Assembly: GCA_036365515.1 (NCBI GenBank)
Contig: CM070874.1
Coordinates: forward strand, 242,984,430 to 243,048,429
DNA: 64,000 nucleotides
From: Torymus aiolomorphi
Taxonomy: Eukaryota > Arthropoda > Insecta > Hymenoptera > Torymidae
Reading direction: 5' to 3'
A model generated the notes under the pieces. That model saw only the letters and a list, made by a program, of their open reading frames with translations. It did no database searches and was not told the DNA's origin. Below, one piece after another: positions 55,527 through 64,000 of this stretch. A program made the position numbers and the translations under genes. Positions within the stretch are counted from its first letter, which is position 1. The number at the start of each line of letters is the position of its first letter.

Positions 55527-57972
55527 CACACCCTAACAGATCACAAATGAACGCTTATACATGTAAGGATATTTCTCCATAAGTATGGTCTATGCTGCCG
55601 TTCCATCAGTAACGTGCCTTAACCTTTGCCAATATGTACTTCTTTATATTGATATGTTACCGTCACCGCTGACAGTAATAACATGTAGTTCCAGCTGTAT
55701 AGTTGTCAATTAAATATATGATTATGTATATATTTTTAAAAATGATATCATTTATGCAGCAAAAAAATAATAAATATATTATGTGAAAAATTTTTGCAAA
55801 GAATTCTAGGTTGGAGACTATCAAATAAGTTTTGTTTTCAAATTTCTTTTTTATTATTGTTTGAAAATGCCATAAATTATAATGAGGACATGCTGTGGGT
55901 GTTTACAAAATAAATTGAGAGACAAACTCTTCAGTCAATTAAGCTATAATATATTCAAAATAACTATAAATTATAAATTACTATTACATATTTACATGAA
56001 GGAGCGTTAAAATTGATTGAAAGTTGATGTTACAAAGTTTTAGATTAAAATTAATGTGTGTGAAAATGTTACAATAAATAGTTGAGTGGATGACTGTTAC
56101 AATTTCTGTGAGTATTGGTGAGTTTGCTGTTTGAGTGTATGAGTTTTCTGTGTGACGTTGCGAATCACTGATGAGAGTGCTAACCATACAATAAGCAACG
56201 CAATCAATTAATATTGAGTTGATTGTGGTTGAGTTTTCAATGAGAAGACACGATTAGGTATTACTGACCTAATCGTGCCTGAGTATTTCCTAATTATACC
56301 GCGTGGATATGCGTTCCGTATAGCAGCGCACCTTTGTATAAAATGGCCGCATGTAATTGAGTATTTACCTTCTCGCACTTAGCGTTGTATTAATCGCTAC
56401 GCTGATGAGGTGGTCGAGTGATGGTGATTCAGCAACGACGATGAGCAGTTGAGAAGAGCCTTATGTTGAGCATGATGATTAAAATGACAGCCGGTGAGAT
56501 GAGTGCTAATGCGAAGCAGCGGATGAGAGAGGCCATATCAGCAATCCTGTTGAGTTTGGCGTAGCAGTTGCTGAGATGTGTCGCCTCGTTGCTAGCTAGA
56601 TGCAGCAAGCTGTCCTGGGTTGCGCATTGCGACACAACCCTGCTGTAAGGAGTTGCGATATGAGAATGTCCGGGTGAGAAGCTGTCTCATGTTGTGCTCA
56701 ACGCATCGAGCGCCGGTGAGAAAAATGCCGCATGAGTATCACCGCCGTGTGAGAAGTTTCCGTGTGAGAACACTAGTGAAGCCTCCTCCTTGAAAGCAGC
56801 CTCCAAAGTGCAGCAGATGCCGCTTGAGTATCACCGCCGTGTGAGAATCACTGCCGCACTAGAAGATGCCGCACGAGCAGTTCAAGCACTTCGTGGCAAG
56901 CACGCAATGGACTATACCGTGTGAGAACTGCTGCTGTATGATCGTAGCCGCGTGAGCCGATGCCGTATGATATCCATGTGGAGAGAGTGAGAAAGATCAC
57001 ACTTGAGTCCATCTGGTGTGAGAGCTGCCGAACTTGTGCACTAAAACTCTTCACGAGGCCGACCGTTTCAGAGAGAGAGAGAGCCTGACTGTAGCGAGAA
57101 CGCTGTTTGTGCCGGCCATGCGGCCTCTTGGCGAGCACGCCGACCAGACGAAGAGATGAGTTGAGTAGACCGAATGAGTGAGAGTCGGTCGTGCGGCCTC
57201 GTGGCGAGCACGCCGTCCAGGATTTTACCGGCAGAATGAATGAGCACTTCCGTCTTCTTCCTCGTCTCGTTGTTCCCGAGGAGTGAGTCAAATCATCGTC
57301 TCTCTCATTTACATGTGTAAGCATGAGAGAGACAGTATGATTTTTGCCGTACTCGGCTAATCAATGTAGCGATTCAGCTGTTCCGCAGAGAGCAGCTGAT
57401 GAGTGCTGCCGTCGCGGCCGCCTGCTGAGTTATCCCTCAGTCGCGCAACCGCAGGAAATTCAAACATTGATATTTCCCAAACAATTATGTATTAAAATAT
57501 AAGTTCTAAAGAGCTTTGTGTATTATTATTTTATTATTACGGAATCAATACGGACCATCACATCGTTCTCACAGTTTTAAATGTTTTAACCGTCAAAATA
57601 AAAACTCTTGTGCCAATAAAGGAAATATAATGTGTATGACAACTATTATAACAAATAAAATAAAAAGCTTTTGTTAAATTGGTTTGTGTTAGTAAAAGTA
57701 TAAAAACAACCAGGTTTGTAAGATACCAGGTTATATTAGATATATTAAAAGACCATTTAATTCGAAAAAGCCAGTACTAATGTGGAGGTGATACGTAAAG
57801 AGACACTGCACTGATGATCGGACAGAACATATATATGAAAAATTAACAAAATATTGCAAAAAATGAATCTTTAAACTGTAAGAATTAAATATTTAAGGCC
57901 CATTTGACAAAATAGCCATGATTTTCCTTCATTTTGGGACAAAACAAATTGGTTTGTCCCTGTCTGATCCAA
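55527..57972. other. Non-coding region with a GTGAG-rich, GC-richer block
   Basis: 55527-56200 is plain AT-rich sequence. 56200-57340 is GC-richer and unusually full of GTGAG/TGAGAA words (GCCGTGTGAGAA, GCCGCGTGAGCC, CCGTGTGAGAACAC). It overlaps a 158-codon minus ORF (56848-57324) without recognisable motifs. TGTGAGAACGATGTGATGG on the minus strand at 57570 could be an LTR start, but I could not find its partner end. 57340-57972 shows nothing. Confidence 0.4.
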
Positions 57973-59038
57973 ATCCATAACCCGCCCTTACGAAAATAAA
58001 CTGCAGTTTAAACTACTGACCAAACTATTGGCTCAACTACTGCCTAAACTATTGGCTGAACTTCTGTCGAACCACTTGTCGCCAGTAGTATTTTCAGATA
58101 CCATTTAATGAGTTATTAGATAACTATAGAATAACTACTTATTATTTTTGCATATTTTTCTTTTGATTTTTGAAAACTGCAAAATATTCCCATAAGACTT
58201 TATAACACGAAAGGAATATTAAATTTTAATTTTGAAGTGTTTATCTTTTAAACTCAATCTTTAAAAAAAACATGAATTTGTTTCATGCAGATATGACGTA
58301 AAACTTTGAGTCCCCCATTGTATGTGATTATCTTTTAAAGTCAATCTCTAAAACGAAATTTATTTATTTCACATAGATAAGGCGTAAAATTTTGAGTCCA
58401 CATTATGAAGGGGATATCAAGAACAAGGCAAGCCTTGTAATTAGGACTCTTCGTAAAGAGTCATTTGAACGGTCGACTTACACGGCTTATATACTCTCGG
58501 CCACCCAGTGGATCAACAGAAAGCGCTATCGGAGCGCCGCATAGCCGTAACAAAGGAGGACTTGTGATGGGCCGCTCTCCATAAGTAAGCTGCGGCTATT
58601 TATCCGCTATGCGGCGCTTCGGTAGTGCTATCTGTGGATACGTTGGACGCTCAAGAGTATATAAGCCGTGCAAGTGAACCATTCCAATGACTCTTTACGA
58701 AGCGTCCTAATTACAAAGTTTGCCTTGTTTTTGATGTTCCTGTTACTTACAATGGGGGACTCAAAGTTTTACGTCATATCTGCGTGAAACAAATTAATTT
58801 TTTTTTAAGATTGATTTTAAAACATAAACATTTAAAAATTAAAATTTAATGTTCCTTTCGTGTTATAAATATGAAAAATATGTAAAAATAATAAGTAGTT
58901 ATACTATAGTTATCTAATAACCCATAAAATGGTATCCGAAAATACTACTGACGACCGACGTTCAGCCAGTAGTTTAGGCAGTAGTTTAGTCAATAGTTTA
59001 GCCAGTAGTTTAAACTGAAGTTTATTTTCGTAAGGGCG
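57973..59038. mobile_element. 1.07-kb foldback element with subterminal repeats
   Basis: The ends are CGCCCTTACGAAAATAAACT and its inverse. Inverted similarity runs inward about 500 bp on each side to a GC-richer centre (58500-58640) holding CGCTATGCGGCGC-type palindromes. Just inside each end lie five or so copies of a 12-bp word, GCCAGTAGTTTA and variants. Inner arms share AAAGTTTTACGTCATATCTG. No ORF. TIR length and subterminal words suggest a non-autonomous cut-and-paste element. Confidence 0.8.
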
Positions 59039-59159
59039 AAAACTCCGGCCTCCCCTTGCAAGTCTCAAAAATCTATGCTCCGAAACTATAACTGTAAAAG
59101 CTTTAGACAATAGTACGCGTGATGGAATTGAGCGATTCAAAGTATACGGTTCTAGCTAT

Positions 59160-59822
59160 TATATTCTACAATTCTATAATTGTGGGTATAGATTGAGGAA
59201 TTTTTAAGTTTGACATTAAGGGTTTATCGATATTTATTAGATTTGGGAGTTTATAATTATTGGTTTAAAGAATTTAATATTGAGGTGTCATGAGATTTGG
59301 TATAATAAAGTATGGTTTTGGAAGGTTAAAGGTTATAGGATTTGGGGTTATAAGGTTTCAGAGTTTGGAAAATATGGTATTGTTGTTTTATCGGATTCAT
59401 GGGGATATGGTTTGGGGTTATTGGGTTTAGGGTAGTCGGTGTTATAGGATTATAAGGTTCAAAGTTATTGAGTTTAAGCTCTCTAAGGATATGAAGTTTT
59501 GGGTTGAGGATTTTGAGATTAGAGTGTTTAAGGGTACAGGGTTTGAAGGTAAGTGCTTATTAAAGGTTATGAGCATTTGGATTATACGATTGGAGGTTAC
59601 GTGGGTTCTATAGTTTTGGGTTAAAGGTTATGGGGTTTTGTGGTGATAGAGTTTGAGTTTCTAGAGTTTGCAATTATATGGTCCAAGATTATCGTGTTTC
59701 GGGTTATGTGATTAGAGGTTAAGGGTTATTGAGTTATGGAGTTTGAATTTGTATGGTTTAAAGTAATGTGGTTTAGGGTTATGAAGTATGAGGTTATGTG
59801 ATTTGGAGTTAGGTAGTTATGG
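59160..59822 (+). repeat. C-poor, G/T-rich degenerate array
   Basis: About 660 bp of words such as GGTTATGG, GGGTTTAGGG, TTTGGGGTTAT and AGGTTATGTG with almost no C on the plus strand. Frames are too broken to be coding. The words recall a decayed telomere-type or minisatellite repeat (the common insect telomere is TTAGG), but no regular period is visible. Confidence 0.65.
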
Positions 59823-59825
59823 TAC

Positions 59826-60905
59826 GTCCTCCTAGAGGAAGCTTTCTAATAGCAAACTTTTAAGTTTTGTTCGATTTTAACCAGACAGGTTTCATTGGTT
59901 ATGTTTTTTAAACCGAATTCGGGAGAAAATACATTTTTTGATTCGCTGATGTGTTTTTTTTTATCGGGAATTTTCGATTTTCAAAAAATTGATTTTTATA
60001 TTTTTTTAATGATAGGATAGGATTGAAATATTTAAATTGGACGAATAGCAGTTTTAAAGCGTATAAAAATAACTATATTATCGAAAAAAAAAATTACATT
60101 AGGTATTAAGGTTTTTTTGTTTTTAACAAAAACGGGTTTCTTTCAAAAAAGGTTATAATTCACAAACTAAATAATAAAATTTTTTGAAAATTTATGATAA
60201 TGCAGAGTATATATAACTATAATATGTAAAATGTCAATCCATTCTGACGACTATTTATTGAGTAAAAAATTGAAGACTGAAAATATGAGTTTTCTATGTC
60301 CAATGATTACGGGAGTAAAATTGGGTTAATCACTTTGAAGTTTTTTTTAGATTTCGATTTTGGAATGCTTTCGGCTGAGTTGTTTGGGCAAAACTATTGA
60401 TCTATAAATTTCAGAGATATTTGAAGGAAATTTTTTTAACCATTTCCTCAAATCATAATTTCTCGAGAACGGCTCGATGTATCAGCTCTAAATTTATAGA
60501 CAATTTTGTATGTGGTATGATTAATATGTGCGTGAATTTCCATGAAGATCGTATGATTACTTTTTGAGATATTTGATATTTAAAATTTTGGTATTTTATA
60601 AAGTCATTTTTTGTCGCACAATAACTAGAGTAAAATTGATTTGATCGCGTTGAAATTTTGTGGAGAGTTTATACATATATTTATTATATAAGTTCTTTAG
60701 GTAAAAGAATTAGCTCATAATTTTTAGAGATATTCAAGGATAAAGTTTTTTTACGTTTTTTACAAAATCGTAATTTCTCAAAAACGGCTCCATGTATCAG
60801 CTTGAAATTTATAAACTATTTTGTATGCGATATAGGCAATACCTGTGTAAAATTTCATCCAGATCATATGGTTATTTTTTGAGATATTTTGATATTTAAA
60901 AGTTA
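59826..60905. repeat. Relative of the 51343-53133 insertion
   Basis: Begins CTCCTAGAGGAAGCTTT, like the 51343 insertion start. Two diverged 300-bp units (about 60300 and 60605) share AACGGCTC.ATGTATCAGCT, TTTCAGAGATATTTGA and GATCGTATGATTAC-like text with each other and with 52115-52410 and 52600-52770. Non-coding. Confidence 0.65.
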
Positions 60906-61675
60906 TCATAAATATAATATGTGCAGATCAATACAAAAATCTATTCCTGGAATGTTAGAAGTAAAATAATTCAAAATATAACATGCAAACTTATTTATAA
61001 AAAAAATTTCATTGCAGATCACAAAAAAATTATCAATTTCTTCGCTTTTCTGCAGCAATGTCTTGACTAGTACTGTTCGCAGCGCAAGACAGCTGTACAC
61101 ACAATAACTCCAGGAGTGCAACGGTTGCAACATCACATTTTGATGTTATAATAAAGAAGACGTATATATTTAGAGTCGACATATATAATACAGAAATGGC
61201 GACTAGAAAACCTACACAGAGAGCTCAGTTAGGGAAGGCTCTAGGCCGCCTACATCAACCCTTTAAGCGTAACGACTTACTTATAATGTACCTGCCTAGC
61301 AATATTAGACTGAGAGTTCCAACGATTATGAGGTTATGGTATTAGGAGCTGAGCTACCCGAGGCGTAGTAACGTTACCCTTTTGACGGTTCCTCTTGCAC
61401 CCACTTGTGCCTTGCAGATCGTTATCTTTCTCACATGCTATATCGTACCTGTAATATAAAGAAAAAAATTAGTTGGACTAGAATCACTCATTGCATGATG
61501 TATAAAAGAATAAGACAAACAGTAATTGAAACAATAGTTATTACAAACAAAATTGCCCTGTAAACACTCTTAGAAAAAGAAAATATTATAAAAGTATTAT
61601 AAAAGTATTATCAAAGTATTATATTGTATGCTATATAAACTTGTTCATCCCTTTAACGTCTATAAAAAAAATTAG
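60906..61675. other. Non-coding stretch
   Basis: No gene or repeat recognised. A less AT-rich block lies at 61190-61440. A short ATTATAAAAGTATTATAAAA repeat lies at 61585-61625. Confidence 0.4.
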
Positions 61676-62040
61676 TTTAATTAAGGCCATGTGAAACCGG
61701 AAATTTCAATATTTTTTAAATCAACGTTTAAACGTTTATTTGGAAAGAGACGAACGTCAAGCGCTCCGTACACGTAAACACTATATTCAGATTTTTTTTG
61801 AGTGATTCTATTGGTATTTTCATGAGATATCCATGTTTGAAAAGTAGCTTAATTGCAGATTCCTACTTACTGACAGTACGGTTTTTATTTAATTAAATAA
61901 ATTCTCAACATTTTTTTGGAAAAACACGAACGTCAAGCGCTCCGTATATGTTAATACTATACTCAGATTTTTTTTGGACTATTGGTATTTTCATGAGATA
62001 TCCATGTTTGAAAATTATGTCGGTATTTCACATCACCTTA
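61676..62040. repeat. Two-unit repeat family (copy 2, inverted)
   Basis: Reverse-orientation relative of 48170-48545: GGCCATGTGAAACCGGAAAT, two GTCAAGCGCTCCGTA words about 180 bp apart, each followed by a T-run and ATTGGTATTTTCATGAGATA. The TIR-bearing ends of the 48004 element are not seen here. Confidence 0.75.
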
Positions 62041-62344
62041 ATCTTAAAAATAATTGAAAACATAAAGCAATCTGTATTTTTGGAAGGTCAATTCGTTTCT
62101 AATAACATAGATTGTTTTTTATTATCAATTATATTCAGTTGTATTTAAGCTAATTTTTTACTCAAAGCTAACAATATACAGAAGCTTATTGCTATACTAC
62201 AGTATCACAAAATTCTCAGTGTACTAATATAAGTTTTTTCCCTCTTGTAAGTTGATTAGTTTTGAAGAAATTTTTTATTTTTGGTACTCACCATAATATA
62301 AACGTTAAATACTATCTGTTGGTCTCTGGCGCTGATATGAAATT

Positions 62345-63114
62345 TTAAGATTTCATTACATGGTAAAACATTGTACAGTTTGTAGAAGTATGTAATTTAA
62401 GCTGCTGACACGCAAAGGCAATTTCACAATCATAGCGCTCATCCACAAATACAGATGTTGTCACTGATTCTATTAGAACAGTACATTGCACAAGGCGAAC
62501 CATCTGAAGTGTATTTGGTATTTTATAGATTCTAACTGTACACTTTGTCAGATCAGAGAGTAAAACATTATTTTTATTCACATTTTCAGCATCCACCACT
62601 AATTTTTCATTCAACATTCCTAATAACATGCATGTATTATCACCATATTTGTTTTAAATTTGTTTATTGTTCTATTTTCTTAAGTCATTTTTCACAATAC
62701 TTTCAATAGTTTTCAAATCTTTTAAACCATCTGTCACGTCACTAGGTTTATCAGATAACTTTTTGGGGACTCTATTTTTGAATCCGAACTTTTTCCTCGG
62801 TAAAAGATTAGCTTCTAGCTGTGCTGCAATATTTTCCAGAATTCGAAGGGCCTCTTGGGCCTTTCTTAGATCATAAACTTTCACAAATATTTTTAATTCA
62901 AATAAATAATTTGTCAAGATGAATATATCTTTGTTTACTGCATCAAACATTTTTGGTAATGTCGAAGTTGGAACTGATTCTGGACTATTCATCCATCTCA
63001 ACGATCAGCTGCTGCTTCTCCTCCTTGCGCTTCTAAACGATATTTTTGCGCTCTCTGTTCCTCTTGTTTATGCGCTCCAATAAGCTCTCTTCGCTTCGAT
63101 TGGAGTGCTGGATT
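62345..63114 (-). pseudogene. TBCC: Tubulin-folding cofactor C (TBCC)-like pseudogene
   Basis: The minus strand reads ESLLERINKRNRERKNIV and KRKEEKQQLIVEMDE (N-terminal charged helix), then in another frame FDAVNKDIFILTNYLFELKI, YDLRKAQEALRILENIAAQL and LLPRKKFGFKNR, the TBCC spectrin-like bundle and linker. A gap follows, then VNKNNVLLSDLTKCTVRIYK, QMVRLVQCTVLIESVTTSVF and ACQQLKLHTSTNCTMFYHV, the start of the C-terminal beta-helix domain. TBCC stimulates GTP hydrolysis by beta-tubulin during tubulin folding in the cytosol. Stops lie at 63033-63035 and 62984-62986 and near 62669, with at least one frameshift; the rest of the C-terminal domain with its catalytic arginine is missing. No introns are seen. 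A decayed duplicate or retrocopy is likely. Confidence 0.8.
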
Positions 63115-64000
63115 CAACGTACTATGGTTTTTTATACTCGCGCTATGCTTTTACACATACATATGATGAGTGCGTGCGAGCGCAGAGCCGGTAGAGTTAA
63201 CCTGAAAACCCACAGCTATAGGGCGAGTTGAGCCTGGTCAAGAGGCAATAGCTGCCGATAAATATAAAACACCCTCGATGAAACCCTTGATCCACCTCAA
63301 GTTTCGGTACTTGCGTGCACCTATACGTTGTCACGTTGAGTGTATAATGTGTGTGTGTGTCATCTCGATCGGAGTACGCTCTTGCGTCTCTGGGGCTGCA
63401 GCAGTCGGACGAGCGAGTGACTGCACCCGCAGCCGCCGTAGGCTATCGAGCATACATCGCTCGGCGCTTATCAAGAAAGGTTGGTACAACTTACTCTGGA
63501 CCATGCACAACCATTTGACGTTAGTGGTATACAAGTGATGAGTAGTTTTGCAACCTCACAAATTATTGTCGAAAGTTTATTTATGGAAAAAAATAAAATC
63601 ATACCTTTTGGCGATTTTCAAAAAAAGAAGTCTTTCATGCACTCGCAAATGTTACGGCGAGCATATGTGTAAAATTTCAGACAGATCTGATGTAATTCGA
63701 GCTTATATCCACTTTTTAGATGAAAAATGTGGTTAATAAAGAATTTCAAGAGTAAGAAAAATGTGTAATTTTTATAAATATTAATGAAGTTGTAAATCAT
63801 TGAAAAAACATGAAGAGTGAATAAACATATTTTATATTTTAACTATATACTATACATATAGGAGCGATAACTTAATTTGGAGAATTTTTTTTTTGAAACT
63901 CCGTGCGAGAAGTTCGATTTCTCGCACGCTGTGTTAAACGATGCGTGCAAAAATCTCACTTCTCGCACGTCGTGTCAAAAAATACGGTTCGACCCTTGTG
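63115..64000. other. Non-coding tail of the window
   Basis: GC-richer to about 63480, then AT-rich. A short (GT)n lies at 63348-63360. Words GTGCGAGAAGT and ATTTCTCGCACG recur at 63903-63980, resembling the hairpin inside the 50881 MITE; perhaps the edge of another copy. No gene recognised. Confidence 0.4.

Noticed and set aside
56848..57324. 158-codon minus ORF
   Set aside because: No recognisable domain, GC-rich block with repeated words; insufficient to call a gene.
59160..59822. A true telomere array
   Set aside because: No run of exact TTAGG or TTAGGG repeats; words are degenerate and internal to the window.

Overview
The window looks like arthropod, probably insect, nuclear DNA. It is AT-rich and packed with eukaryotic mobile elements (Penelope-like, CR1/Jockey-like LINE, Ty1/copia, gypsy-like LTR, mariner, Helitron, Sola-like and TTAA-type DNA transposons, many foldback MITEs). 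It has long (TA)n and (GT)n tracts, and the only recognisable cellular gene relic is a broken tubulin-folding cofactor C (TBCC). No order is provable; the element mix would suit a TE-rich hymenopteran or hemipteran. I see no intact host gene, bacterial operon or CRISPR array.

Layout. 1-825: truncated Penelope-like reverse transcriptase (minus). 976-1996: an imperfect palindrome and a TTAA MITE. 2.8-21.0 kb: a nest of elements around TA-dinucleotide tracts. It holds seven copies (A-G) of an apparently undescribed modular element (common core GACTAAAGAAATAATGACCC, element-specific arm words), a solo LTR, a 4.7-kb gypsy-like LTR element without recognisable pol, a 4-kb Sola-like transposon with about 430-bp terminal inverted repeats (TIRs), a decayed Helitron split by a TTAA MITE, and a mariner. 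21.4-22.2 kb: two palindromes, one with perfect 142-bp arms. 22.5-28.0 kb: a LINE (minus) with intact ORF2, in a GA tract. 28.2-33.0 kb: Copia-1 (minus). 33.0-36.3 kb: no recognisable gene, one three-copy tandem repeat.

36.3-53.85 kb: a large inverted repeat with roughly 1.5-kb arms, heavily invaded. Copia-2 sits in the left arm and itself carries a TTAA transposon with a Mutator-like transposase, which carries a TAA-flanked MITE. A 1.6-kb ATA-flanked element also sits in the left arm. The right arm holds a TTTA-flanked MITE and a 1.8-kb insertion containing a hAT-type MITE. Because the arms are paralogous, each arm keeps the empty site for insertions in the other. 53.9-62.0 kb: foldback elements, a TACGT-word array, a C-poor G/T-rich degenerate array and decayed repeat families. 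62.3-63.1 kb: TBCC pseudogene (minus).

The genes form no pathway; each serves, or served, its own element. Complete-looking ORFs are LINE ORF2 and, but for one nonsense codon, the TTAA-element transposase. The strongest candidate for something new is the A-G element family.
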